NCBI RefSeq assembly: GCF_023715155.1
Contig: NZ_JAMBNQ010000002.1
Span: 62,001 to 126,000, forward strand
DNA from: Neobacillus mesonae
Lineage (GTDB): Bacteria; Bacillota; Bacilli; Bacillales; Cytobacillaceae
Direction: 5' to 3'
DNA length: 64,000 bases
Positions 7,556 to 16,948 of this stretch are shown piece after piece (positions within the stretch are counted from its first letter, which is position 1; every line of letters begins with the position of its first letter). A program made the translations under genes and the position numbers. Under the pieces are notes generated by a model that was not told the DNA's origin, ran no database searches, and worked only from the letters and a program-made list of their open reading frames with translations.

Positions 7556-9082
7556 ATGAAGAAAATCTCAGTTATTTTTGTTCTGATGCTGTCATTGTTT
7601 ATGTATTCAGGTCCATCAGAGGCTGCCGGTAGTTCCCAGCTGATTATTATTAACAAACGCACCAATACTCTTGCTTTTTATGATAGCGGGAAATTAGTGA
7701 GGACCTTTAAGGTTGCAACGGGAAGAACGCGGTCATTGACACCTGAGGGGAAGTTTCAAATCGTCAATAAGATTGTCAACCGGCCTTATTATAAGCACAA
7801 TATACCGGGCGGGGACCCTCGAAATCCATTAGGAAACCGCTGGCTCGGGCTGGAAGCTAGAGGTACGTATGGTACGACATATGGCATTCATGGCAATAAT
7901 AATGAAAGCTCTATCGGCAAGTATGTCAGTTCAGGCTGTGTGCGGATGCATAATGTAGAAGTACGGTGGCTGTTCAGCAGGGTTAATAACTATACCCCAG
8001 TGATTATTACCTACTCCGGCAGCAGCTTTGACGCTATCGCAGCAGCAAATGGGTATAATGTAACAGTACCTGTGAGCGGAGGCGGTGAAAGTGCCCCAAT
8101 TGAACTACAAAATGGCTGGGTTCAGTCAAACGGGCATAAATATTATTATGAAAATGGCAAGCCGCAGACAGGATGGCAGACAATTAACGATAAAAAATAT
8201 TACTTCAATTCATCAGGTAAACTGCGTACGGGCTGGCTAAACTATGGCGGGGAGAAATACTATCTTAATAGCAATGGCATGATGGAGACGGGCTGGCTGA
8301 AGTATGACGGAAAGAAATACTATCTCAATAGCAATGGTGTGATGGAAACTGGATGGTCTGCAATTGGGGGTAAGAGATATTTCTTTAATTCATCAGGTGT
8401 GATGCAAACCGGCTGGCTGGAGACTGGCGGGAAGAAGTATTACCTCGATTCTTCCGGTGCTGTAAAAAAGGGATGGTTTGAATCAGACGGGAAAAGGTAC
8501 TATTTAAACTCAGTTGGCACAGTCCAAACCAACTGGTTTGAGGTTGAGGGGAAAAAGTATTATTTCGATCAACACGGTGTGATGCAAAAGGGCTGGATAG
8601 AAAGTGACGGAAAAAGATACTATTTAGATTCTTCCGGTGTACTGCAAACCGGATGGCTTCTGGAAGAGGGGGCCAGGTATTACCTTGATGAAACCGGCGC
8701 CATGACAACCGGCTGGGTGGAGGATAATGGCAATAGGTATTATTTTGACCAAACCGGCATCATGAAGACAGGGTGGGTGGATGTCGGCAGCAATTGGTAT
8801 TACTTGGGGGAAAACGGCAGGGCAGAGACCGGCTGGGTTAATGATCAAGGATATTGGTACTATCTGAATAATGATGGCGCTCTTGATATTCCATGGTCAG
8901 CAATTATCATGAAAAATAACCAGCAGCAGGGATTTAAGGATAACTGGCTGAATATAGCTGGTGGATGGTATTATTTTAATAACCTTGGAACGACTGTTGC
9001 GAACTGGATTCATTTTAAGGACCATAGATATTACCTTCAAGTAAATAAGGAAATGGCAACTATCGCCAATAGTTATGAGTGA
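7556..9082 (+). CDS. Exported L,D-transpeptidase with about 13 wall-binding repeats
   Basis: 508 residues, paralogue of the gene at 6117. Signal peptide 1-23, YkuD domain about 26-155 with Cys128 in SSGCVRMHN and His112 in GIHGN. A short linker is followed by about thirteen 20-residue repeats (GWxxxxGKxYYLxSxGxMxT), then two degenerate ones. The catalytic domains of the two paralogues are nearly the same while repeat number differs (8 against about 13), which suggests expansion by unequal recombination between repeats. The expected place of action is the cell wall. The start follows TTGGGGAGATCATC. Confidence 0.85.
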   Translation: MKKISVIFVLMLSLFMYSGPSEAAGSSQLIIINKRTNTLAFYDSGKLVRTFKVATGRTRSLTPEGKFQIVNKIVNRPYYKHNIPGGDPRNPLGNRWLGLEARGTYGTTYGIHGNNNESSIGKYVSSGCVRMHNVEVRWLFSRVNNYTPVIITYSGSSFDAIAAANGYNVTVPVSGGGESAPIELQNGWVQSNGHKYYYENGKPQTGWQTINDKKYYFNSSGKLRTGWLNYGGEKYYLNSNGMMETGWLKYDGKKYYLNSNGVMETGWSAIGGKRYFFNSSGVMQTGWLETGGKKYYLDSSGAVKKGWFESDGKRYYLNSVGTVQTNWFEVEGKKYYFDQHGVMQKGWIESDGKRYYLDSSGVLQTGWLLEEGARYYLDETGAMTTGWVEDNGNRYYFDQTGIMKTGWVDVGSNWYYLGENGRAETGWVNDQGYWYYLNNDGALDIPWSAIIMKNNQQQGFKDNWLNIAGGWYYFNNLGTTVANWIHFKDHRYYLQVNKEMATIANSYE

Positions 9083-9089
9083 ATAAAAG

Positions 9090-9121
9090 AAACCTGGAAC
9101 TCTAAGTTTCAGGTTTTTATT
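9090..9121 (+). terminator. Terminator of the second L,D-transpeptidase
   Basis: Stem AAACCTG/CAGGTTT with inner AAC/GTT pairing, then a T-rich tail. Confidence 0.8.
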
Positions 9122-9136
9122 TTTTGAAATCCGTCC

Positions 9137-9330
9137 GTTTACTAAAATGTTTACGCGTTTACTTATTTGTAGACGTGTTTACGATTTGTATACTTTATGT
9201 TTACAATATCGTTTACATGTAAACAAACACGTGCACATGGCGGTAAATCAGCATGTATACACATTTGTATTTGTTGTTTACAAATATGTTTATTTGTATG
9301 CGAAAGTGTACGGGATTGTTTACATTTTAC
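9137..9330. repeat. Iteron array A: about 18 GTNTAC-type boxes in helical phase
   Basis: Boxes GTTTAC, GTATAC, GTGTAC, GTAAAC and close variants start at 9137, 9149, 9157, 9169, 9177, 9188, 9199, 9211, 9219, 9231, 9243, 9255, 9267, 9276, 9288, 9296, 9306 and 9318. The 17 steps average 10.65 bp, so all boxes face the same side of the helix. The layout matches the phased direct repeats that ParR proteins bind in plasmid parC centromeres. It aligns with array B upstream of the ParM-like gene, including the downstream hairpin, so it is a diverged duplicate. No parM-like frame follows it directly. Confidence 0.75.
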
Positions 9331-9353
9331 AGTTATAGTGTTTTTTCATATTT

Positions 9354-9376
9354 AGATTGATGAATCTAGTAATCTT
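9354..9376 (+). other. Conserved hairpin after array A
   Basis: AGATT (9354-9358) and AATCT (9371-9375) flank ATGAATCTAG and are followed by TTTT. The same hairpin follows array B, so the duplicated block includes the leader and not only the boxes. Confidence 0.5.
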
Positions 9377-9510
9377 TTGAAATCAGACTTTTGCAGTGAA
9401 AATGAATAAAAGGAACCTTGAATTGGACTGATTGCTCATTCTATGGATGCTAGTGTTTGTCGGAGAGTTGCAGCATCAATCACTCCATTTTGAAATTAAA
9501 AAGGCGCTAA

Positions 9511-10082
9511 AAGCTCTTTAGATTTCCTAAGGACAAGCCTTTATTATTTAAATTCTTTCCTATTGAGCGGAAGGCTGACTACACTGCCGCACTGGAAAAT
9601 GTAAAAGATCTTATATTATCAGAGTCCTTCAAAATAATTCAGGTCACAGCTTTCTGTACCGCCGCAAATAGAAAAGAATCTAACGTTTGAATTCGAAACT
9701 GGTGAGATACTTAAGAGTGATAAACAGTCAAGGAGTATATCCACTGAAAAAGATGATTTAAGTTTTATCCGCTATTTTTCTGTTTCAAATGAATTTTTTT
9801 AGGGAAATAGTAATCTATCTCTTGGATAGGAATCTCGAATTATTTTTGAAATCATCACTATTCAATTTAAATGTAACTATTTTGATGAAGTACATAGTTT
9901 TTGAATTTCTAGCTGGCCCCTGGATTGAATAAAATAGGATATCCATTTTGGATGAAAGGGTGTACCAGTTAACCACTGAAATCATTCCCTTATCTGCTGA
10001 ATCAATGACTTTGCTGATCGAAAAGCTGCTGTGTATTTTTCATCAAAACAAACCGTTTACTAAAAAGAGGATTCCTTGTTAA
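9511..10082 (+). pseudogene. Possible decayed gene between the two arrays
   Basis: Three open stretches without start codons read like protein but are in different frames: 9511-9690 (contains IERKADYTAALENVKDLI), 9638-9802 (contains TFEFETGEILKSDKQ) and 9933-10082 (contains YQLTTEIIPLSAESMTLL). Together they suggest one gene broken by frameshifts and stops. They do not resemble the ParM-like or ParR-like proteins downstream, so this is probably not the lost partner of array A. The family is not recognised. The rest of 9380-10340 shows nothing else. Confidence 0.35.
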
Positions 10083-10347
10083 GATATGTTTTCTTTTTAG
10101 ATGCTTGATAAAGCAAAAACCAAAGCATAATCAAATAAAGGTTATTGCAATCAATTTAGTGTGGCGCTGTCTGCTGACATACGTGTTTATTTTTTAACCT
10201 TTAAGAGAAACATAAGGCAATCCGCCATCACAAAAGTATTTTTACATATTGCCTATACATATTACCCATAAGAAAATATCATGATTTCTTTATATAAAGA
10301 GGTACGGGAATGTTAAGAAATCAATATTGCTGGAATTAGTCGGTCAA

Positions 10348-10548
10348 GTGTACGGAAATAGCAGGGGATACAAGTATACGTAATTGTTTTCATGTTTACA
10401 ATTTGTATACTTTGCGTTTACAATTATGTTTTCATGTAAACAAACTCGTATACATGTTGTTGTACTTTAATGTATACAAAATTGTCATGGAAGTGTACAA
10501 ATCAGTTTACATGTACACGAAAGTTTACGGAATTGTTTACATCTTTAC
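10348..10548. repeat. Iteron array B, candidate parC centromere of the ParM-like operon
   Basis: GTNTAC-type boxes start at 10348, 10374, 10394, 10405, 10416, 10436, 10448, 10460, 10472, 10493, 10505, 10513, 10523 and 10535. From 10374 on, steps are near 11-12 or about 20-21 bp; counting the skipped turns, 15 steps average 10.7 bp. It ends about 95 bases before the start codon of the actin-like gene. In plasmid type II partition systems ParR binds such an array upstream of parM, both to form the segregation complex and to repress transcription. Confidence 0.75.
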
Positions 10549-10570
10549 ACTTATATTATTTTTTCTTATA

Positions 10571-10596
10571 AAGATTGAAGAATCTAGCAATCTTTT
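10571..10596 (+). other. Hairpin with T-run in the leader of the ParM-like gene
   Basis: AAGATTG (10571-10577) pairs with CAATCTT (10588-10594), followed by TT. It could be a weak attenuator. The loop AAGAATCTAG is nearly identical in the array A copy. Confidence 0.45.
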
Positions 10597-10641
10597 ATAA
10601 TCTTAATATAGGCTATCAATTAAGTAGAAAGGATGAAATTT

Positions 10642-11808
10642 ATGAATAAATCAAGATTAGCGGCTGTTGACGTTGGTAATGACTCTATTAAGGCCATTTT
10701 TGGAGAATTAGACTACGAATTAAATATACCTAACATTATTGCGAGAGATACAGAGGACCGGCCAATTATCGGGATTGAAGAGCTGGATAGCAAAAATCCG
10801 CTGGACGGAATACATATTAGAGTTCACTCCCCTGCTTTAAAAGAGAATAGCGTTATTTATCGTGTGGGAAATCTGGCTGCGAAAAGTGATAATGCGGCTG
10901 AGTTAGATCCAGGCAGCAGTAAGTCTGAGGAAGATCAAACATTAATTATGCTGTTTGCAACATTGGCGTTGGATGCGGTAAGACAAGACTTTCCAAAAAA
11001 CAAAAATATAATTGATGCCAATTATACCCTCGGTACCGGGCTTCCTCTTCGTGAAGTAAAAGAAGGAAGAGATGCGGGATACCGTTCAAGATTACTGGGC
11101 TCTGTTCATCAGGTGGAATTTCTTGTAACACCTAAGTACCAGGGATTAAAAGTAAATATTAAATTTAATGAAGTGAAGGTCTACCCAGAGGGATTTGCTG
11201 CCTTCATTAACCTTGTCATGGATAATAATTTAAAAATCATTAACAAGGATTTAATCGATAAGCGTATCTTAATCCAAGATATTGGCGGACTTTCTACAGA
11301 TATTGCTGTTATTAAAAACCGTAATGTTGATGATGACAAGGCTCAAGGCTTCAACCTTGGCGTTTCTGAATCATTAGAGGCCATTCGTGAAGAAATTAGG
11401 AAAAAGCATGGAGTTGAGCTCGACAGCCGCCGTGATGTGGTGGAGATTATTACCCGCAAAAATAACCGCAACCATATTATGGTCCACGGAAGCCGGACAA
11501 GCGTTCATGATATTACGGACCGTATTTTGATGGAATTAGCTAAAAAGGAATACCGTTTGTTACGCAATGTCTGGGCAAAAAATTCGCAGACAGAAATCTG
11601 CTATTTTGTCGGCGGCGGTTCACATGTATTAAAGGACTATATTAAAACAATCAATAACAATTTAGATGGCTTCAATATTGAATTTTTCGAAGATGATAAG
11701 GAAAGCATCTGGATGATGGCTAATGCTTATTATAAGCTCATTACTGACTTTGTTAGAAGGACGGAAAAGGAAAAGCCCGCAGAAGTTAAAGCACCAGTAA
11801 AAAGCTGA
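10642..11808 (+). CDS. ParM/AlfA-like bacterial actin
   Basis: 388 residues. Actin-fold motifs are visible: phosphate-1 AAVDVGNDSIKA (about 7-18), a glycine-rich connection segment TLGTGLPLREVK, phosphate-2 ILIQDIGGLSTDIAVI (about 209-224), and the adenosine-side YFVGGGSHVL (about 320). The family forms ATP-driven filaments that push DNA apart. The start at 10642 follows AAAGGATGAAATTT; the ATG at 10633 overlaps the ribosome site. It is followed after 14 bases by a ParR-like gene and preceded by a phased iteron array, the full layout of a type II partition cassette, but the surroundings look chromosomal. Relatives in Bacillus chromosomes are annotated ParM/StbA family; their job is not settled. 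Confidence 0.82.
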   Translation: MNKSRLAAVDVGNDSIKAIFGELDYELNIPNIIARDTEDRPIIGIEELDSKNPLDGIHIRVHSPALKENSVIYRVGNLAAKSDNAAELDPGSSKSEEDQTLIMLFATLALDAVRQDFPKNKNIIDANYTLGTGLPLREVKEGRDAGYRSRLLGSVHQVEFLVTPKYQGLKVNIKFNEVKVYPEGFAAFINLVMDNNLKIINKDLIDKRILIQDIGGLSTDIAVIKNRNVDDDKAQGFNLGVSESLEAIREEIRKKHGVELDSRRDVVEIITRKNNRNHIMVHGSRTSVHDITDRILMELAKKEYRLLRNVWAKNSQTEICYFVGGGSHVLKDYIKTINNNLDGFNIEFFEDDKESIWMMANAYYKLITDFVRRTEKEKPAEVKAPVKS

Positions 11809-11822
11809 TTTAGGGTGATTAT

Positions 11823-12407
11823 ATGAAAAAGGCTGGCACAAATGAAATAAAAAGAGGCCAGGCACTATCATTTCGGCTGCCATCTGATACGCCGGAACAT
11901 CTTTTAAAAGAGCTTCAAAGGTTGAAGGAGACGGAAAAAAGGAACTTTTCCAGTAAAATTGCAGAGTTTGTCTTGCAGGGAGTTGGTAATTCTTATTCCA
12001 GGGAAAAGGAGACCGTCACCATCCCTCTTCCGAAGTCTTTAACAAAGATACAACGGGATTGGCTGAAGCATGAGCATTCAGAAGCTTTGCTGGGAAGTAT
12101 TGTCTATCAGCTGATTGCTGACCCCATTCGTTCGACTTCATTGCTGGCATCATTAAATAGTAAGTCACTTGACCTTGATGAAGCCCTATACCTTCAGGAG
12201 GACGTGCTGGCGGATCACACGGCTGCTGCTGTCATCGACGAAGAAGAAGGTTTGCCGGATGAAACAGCTGTGAAAGCAAATGTGGAGGATGAACTGGACG
12301 CGTTTGATTGGACGCAGATGAAACAAGTGGACGAGCCGATTGCCGAGGAAGATGACGAGGACGAAGATGACCTGCTTGGCGGCTTTTTGTCAAGTATGAA
12401 TAAATAA
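11823..12407 (+). CDS. ParR-like adaptor with ribbon-helix-helix N-terminus
   Basis: 194 residues. Residues about 12-58 (QALSFRLPSDTPEHLLKEL, then FSSKIAEFVLQGV) fit a ribbon-helix-helix fold: one strand with alternating residues, then two helices. The middle is helical with basic and polar residues; the last 60 residues are strongly acidic (EEDDEDEDDLLGGFLSSM) and end in a hydrophobic patch. In ParMRC systems ParR binds parC through its RHH and touches ParM filaments through its C-terminus, which fits this design. It is the second gene of the operon and ends at a strong terminator. Family assignment rests on pattern and context, not on a clear sequence match. Confidence 0.6.
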   Translation: MKKAGTNEIKRGQALSFRLPSDTPEHLLKELQRLKETEKRNFSSKIAEFVLQGVGNSYSREKETVTIPLPKSLTKIQRDWLKHEHSEALLGSIVYQLIADPIRSTSLLASLNSKSLDLDEALYLQEDVLADHTAAAVIDEEEGLPDETAVKANVEDELDAFDWTQMKQVDEPIAEEDDEDEDDLLGGFLSSMNK

Positions 12408-12410
12408 GTT

Positions 12411-12453
12411 AAAAAAGTAAGCCGCGATAGTTATGCGCGGCTTACTTTTTTAA
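12411..12453. terminator. Bidirectional terminator between the ParR-like gene and the DUF4023-like gene
   Basis: 12-bp stem AAGTAAGCCGCG/CGCGGCTTACTT with A-run on the left and T-run on the right, so it serves both strands. Confidence 0.9.
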
Positions 12454-12575
12454 TGTCTTTTATTAGGTAATACTTTGCTTGGGCCATCTTCGCCGTTCTT
12501 CTCTCTGTTTTTTCGATCCTTTTCCTGTCTTTCGTGCAATTTTTCTACGAATTCATGTGTACTGCTTTGATCCAT
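12450..12575 (-). CDS. DUF4023-like small protein (41 aa)
   Basis: A small gene with a strong AGGAGG site ten bases before the ATG. The product begins MDQSSTHEFVEKLHERQEKD and ends in GPSKVLPNKRH; it is very hydrophilic and charged. The THEFVEKLHE block and the LPNK end match what I recall of the DUF4023 family, which is found in Bacillaceae and has no known function. It shares its terminator with the convergent ParR-like gene. The segment 12592-12714 upstream of it holds no convincing gene. Confidence 0.7.
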   Translation of the reverse strand: MDQSSTHEFVEKLHERQEKDRKNREKNGEDGPSKVLPNKRH

Positions 12576-12714
12576 TTTAACATAACCTCCTTTAGCATTT
12601 ATTAGTGTTACCATCAGGCGGCGGTTCATGTAATCTTTCGGCTGTTTTTACAATAAATCTGTGACTTTGTGGAAAATATCTTCAGGACTGACCGGTTTAT
12701 CTTCAGTAGAAATG

Positions 12715-12739
12715 AAAAAAGCCCCTTTTTAGGGGGCTT
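12715..12739 (-). terminator. Terminator of gdhA
   Basis: AAGCCCC/GGGGGCTT stem with TTTTTT on the minus strand. Confidence 0.85.
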
Positions 12740-12755
12740 CTGAGGAGGTTTATAA

Positions 12756-14153
<1,398 letters not shown>

Positions 14154-14223
14154 TTAAAATGATATTATTGTCAAATATATTTTGAAAATTCCTTTTAATT
14201 AATCACAAAATTATTTTATAATG

Positions 14224-14252
14224 TATAATTAATCTAAGCAATATGAATTATA
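14224..14252. promoter_or_regulatory. Dyad operator between gdhA and the LysR gene
   Basis: A perfect 7-bp inverted repeat TATAATT-N15-AATTATA in the divergent promoter region. LysR proteins bind interrupted dyads of this size between their own gene and the target. A TATAAT at 14217-14222 overlaps its left edge. Confidence 0.4.
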
Positions 14253-14321
14253 GATAGGTTTAATGCCAAAATGAGATGAATGGCATTTTGGTTCATTTAT
14301 ATAGAAAGGAGAGTGGATTTA

Positions 14322-15227
14322 GTGGAGTTAAGGCAGATCCAATATTTTATTGAAGTAGCTAGAAGAGAACATGTGACAGAGGCTGCCCATTCCCTGCATG
14401 TAGCTCAGTCAGCAGTCAGCAGGCAGATTTTTAACTTGGAAGAAGAACTTGGGGCCAATTTATTTATCCGTGAAGGCAGAAATGTGAAACTTACGCCGAT
14501 TGGAGAAATGTTTTTGGCACAGATGGAAAAGGCGGTTAATCTAATTGATGATGCTGTAAGGGAAATAGAGGAACAGCTTGATCCTGAAAAAGGGACAATC
14601 CGCGTTGGATTCCCAAGCAGTCTTGCTGCCTATACACTTCCAACTGCCATCTCTGCTTTCCGCGAGCTCCATCCTGAAGTAAAATTTAAGTTAAACCAGA
14701 GTTCATATGCAAACTTAATTGAAGGTGTTAGAAAAGGCGATTTCAATTTAGCGCTTCTTGGCCCGGTGCCAAAAAGGGAAAAGAAGATCCGGGGACGAAC
14801 CTTGTTTACGGAAAAAATTGTCGGCCTTCTGCCGCAGAATCACCCTCTTGCCCATAATCGTGTTATAAATTTATCTGATTTACGTGAAGATTCCTTTGTC
14901 CTGTTTCCTCAAGGATTTATTTTACGGGAAATTATTGTGGATGCCTGTGCACAGCTGGGGTTTGAGCCGCAGGTAGCCTTCGAGGGGGAAGATATTGATG
15001 CCATTAAAGGTTTGGTGTCCGCAGGTCTCGGCGTAACACTTATTCCCGAGATTACACTAATTGATGGACTCCCTCGTTCAACCGTTAAAATCCCCGTTAC
15101 AGAACCTGAAGTCAGCCGTACGGTCGGCGTTATTATTCCTACAGAACGGGAACTGCTGCCGACGGAAAAACTTTTCTTTGAGTTTTTAGGGGAATTCTTC
15201 AGCATGTTGGACCGTTATAAGAATTAG
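14322..15227 (+). CDS. LysR-family regulator, GltC-like
   Basis: 301 residues. The N-terminal winged helix (MELRQIQYFIEVARREHVTE, then AAHSLHVAQSAVSRQI) is close to B. subtilis GltC as remembered, and the rest is a LysR effector domain. GltC activates gltAB in response to 2-oxoglutarate and glutamate. Here the neighbours are gdhA (divergent) and a YerD-type gene downstream, so control of glutamate synthesis is likely. The GTG start at 14322 follows AAAGGAGAG; an upstream in-frame ATG lacks a site. Whether this is the true GltC orthologue cannot be decided without gltAB context. Confidence 0.8.
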   Translation: MELRQIQYFIEVARREHVTEAAHSLHVAQSAVSRQIFNLEEELGANLFIREGRNVKLTPIGEMFLAQMEKAVNLIDDAVREIEEQLDPEKGTIRVGFPSSLAAYTLPTAISAFRELHPEVKFKLNQSSYANLIEGVRKGDFNLALLGPVPKREKKIRGRTLFTEKIVGLLPQNHPLAHNRVINLSDLREDSFVLFPQGFILREIIVDACAQLGFEPQVAFEGEDIDAIKGLVSAGLGVTLIPEITLIDGLPRSTVKIPVTEPEVSRTVGVIIPTERELLPTEKLFFEFLGEFFSMLDRYKN

Positions 15228-15339
15228 AATAAAGGATTTAAACACTCCCGCCATACATATGTATTAAAGAGGGGAATCTTTTATACAGCTTAAAGCTGTT
15301 GATTCTGGCTTTAAGACCTCATGTAAGGGGGGATTTTCT

Positions 15340-16920
15340 ATGTGGCTGACCATTCTTATCATTTTCTTAGTTGTTCTGGCAGCTGGTTTGCTAGCCTTTT
15401 TTCTATGGCTTCGGAATTTGGCCAAAAAGCCGCAGCATTCCATTATACGGTCCTATCCTTATTTTGGCTGGGTACGTTATGTATTTGAAATGATGGGGCC
15501 GAAGCTGAGGCAATATTGGTTTGATGATGACAATAGTGCCAAGCCGTTTTCGCGTACAGACTACTTGGGGATTGTTTTTTCAGCCAAATATCGTACGGAC
15601 TTAATCAGCTTTGGCTCAAAACGTAATTTTGATTCAGCAGGTTATTATATTGCAAACGGATTATTTCCATTGTTAAAAGAAGAATTATACGTGGATAATC
15701 GGGAAAAGGTCAAATCAAGGAAATACCTTATTGACCATGAGGGCCTTTTTTTTCGCCGGGAGCATTTGGCAGAAGATGAGATTCCACGGTGGCTTTTTGC
15801 TGATGAAGATATGATTATTGTCGGTCCGGATCGTAATCAGCCGTGGCAGCTTTTCGGGCCGTTTGGGGCTTCTGCAACTTCTTATGGTTCTGTCGGGGAA
15901 AATTATATTTTATCAACTGGATACGGCTGTCAAATGGCAGGCGGTTCTTGGCTGAATACGGGTGAAGGCGGCATTGCTCCGGAACATTTAGAGAGCGGTG
16001 CTGATGTTGTCGCCCAGATTGGACCCGGTCTGTTTGGGTTTCGTGATCTTGACGGGGAGTTTTCCTTTGAGGAGTTTAAGCAGATTGCCGGTCATTCTGT
16101 GGTAAAGGCATTTGAATTGAAGTTCGGCCAAGGGGCGAAGATCCAGGGCGGGCATTTAGAAGGAGCAAAAGTGACAGAAAAGGTAGCTCGGATTCGGAAG
16201 GTGACCGAGGGTCAGACCATTATTTCGCCAAACCGGTTTTCTTTTTTACGAAATCCTTCTGAGGCACTTCAATTTATTAAACGTCTACAGGATGAGGGCG
16301 GCAAGCCGGTTGGAGTGAAAATTGTTGTGGGCAGCCATTTTCATTTGGATGAATTTTTTCAGACGATGAAAAGGCTGGATATTTACCCTGACTTTATTAC
16401 TGTGGACGGCGGAGAAGGGGGCTCGGGGGCAACATATAAAGCAATGGCGGATACAATGGGCCTCCCCCTTTATCCTGCATTGATTGCAGTTGTGGATAAA
16501 GCGCATTTCTATGGAGTGCGTGATAAGCTGAAGATTTTTGCATCAGGGAAATTGGTTTCTGCGGATAAGATTGCGATTGCCATGGCGATTGGCGCCGATG
16601 CAGTCAACTCTGCCCGCGGCTTTATGATTGCCAATGGCTGTATTATGGCTTTGCAGTGTCATACAGGGAAATGCCCTGCCGGGGTGACCACAACAGATCC
16701 TAAGCAGCAGGAGGCATTGGTTCCCGGAGAAAAGAAATGGCGTGTGATGAACTATATCATCAGCGTCCGTCAAGGGCTGTATGCATTGGCAGCAGCATGC
16801 GGATTGGAGTCTCCTAAAAGGTTTACCAGGGAACATATTGTTTTTAAGGGGGTTGATGGCCAGGTACACAGGCTTTCAGAGCTGTTTCCTCTGCCGGAAG
16901 TTGATGGTAAGATGGAATGA
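15340..16920 (+). CDS. yerD: FMN-binding glutamate synthase-like protein, YerD type
   Basis: 526 residues. An N-terminal membrane helix (about 2-24) is followed by a GltB-type FMN barrel: EGGIAPEH, GQGAKIQGGHL, TVDGGEGGSGATY and the iron-sulphur segment CIMALQCHTGKCPAGV (CX5C plus C, as for the 3Fe-4S cluster of glutamate synthases). It lacks the glutaminase domain of full GltB, so it cannot take ammonia from glutamine by itself. B. subtilis YerD has the same size and build; its reaction is not established. Context beside gdhA and a GltC-like regulator fits nitrogen metabolism. The start follows AAGGGGGG. Confidence 0.85.
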   Translation: MWLTILIIFLVVLAAGLLAFFLWLRNLAKKPQHSIIRSYPYFGWVRYVFEMMGPKLRQYWFDDDNSAKPFSRTDYLGIVFSAKYRTDLISFGSKRNFDSAGYYIANGLFPLLKEELYVDNREKVKSRKYLIDHEGLFFRREHLAEDEIPRWLFADEDMIIVGPDRNQPWQLFGPFGASATSYGSVGENYILSTGYGCQMAGGSWLNTGEGGIAPEHLESGADVVAQIGPGLFGFRDLDGEFSFEEFKQIAGHSVVKAFELKFGQGAKIQGGHLEGAKVTEKVARIRKVTEGQTIISPNRFSFLRNPSEALQFIKRLQDEGGKPVGVKIVVGSHFHLDEFFQTMKRLDIYPDFITVDGGEGGSGATYKAMADTMGLPLYPALIAVVDKAHFYGVRDKLKIFASGKLVSADKIAIAMAIGADAVNSARGFMIANGCIMALQCHTGKCPAGVTTTDPKQQEALVPGEKKWRVMNYIISVRQGLYALAAACGLESPKRFTREHIVFKGVDGQVHRLSELFPLPEVDGKME

Positions 16921-16948
16921 GACTTTTGTAGGATAGGTGGAGTGAATA

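Noticed and set aside
9147..9338. 63-codon plus-strand frame, similar to the one at 10403-10600
   Set aside because: The protein similarity (repeated VY) comes from GTNTAC boxes often spaced 12 bp, a multiple of three. Neither frame has a ribosome site; they are shadows of the iteron arrays.
10403..10600. 65-codon plus-strand frame over array B
   Set aside because: Same reason as for array A; it runs over the boxes and the leader hairpin.
9083..12407. Integrated plasmid or mobile element
   Set aside because: No replication, integrase, transposase or relaxase gene and no flanking repeats were seen; the parS site and housekeeping neighbours point to chromosome.
12600..12720. Minus-strand stretch reading FFISTEDKPVSPEDIFHKV before a stop
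   Set aside because: Only about 25 codons, no start codon, and it begins in the gdhA terminator; possibly a relic but not supportable.
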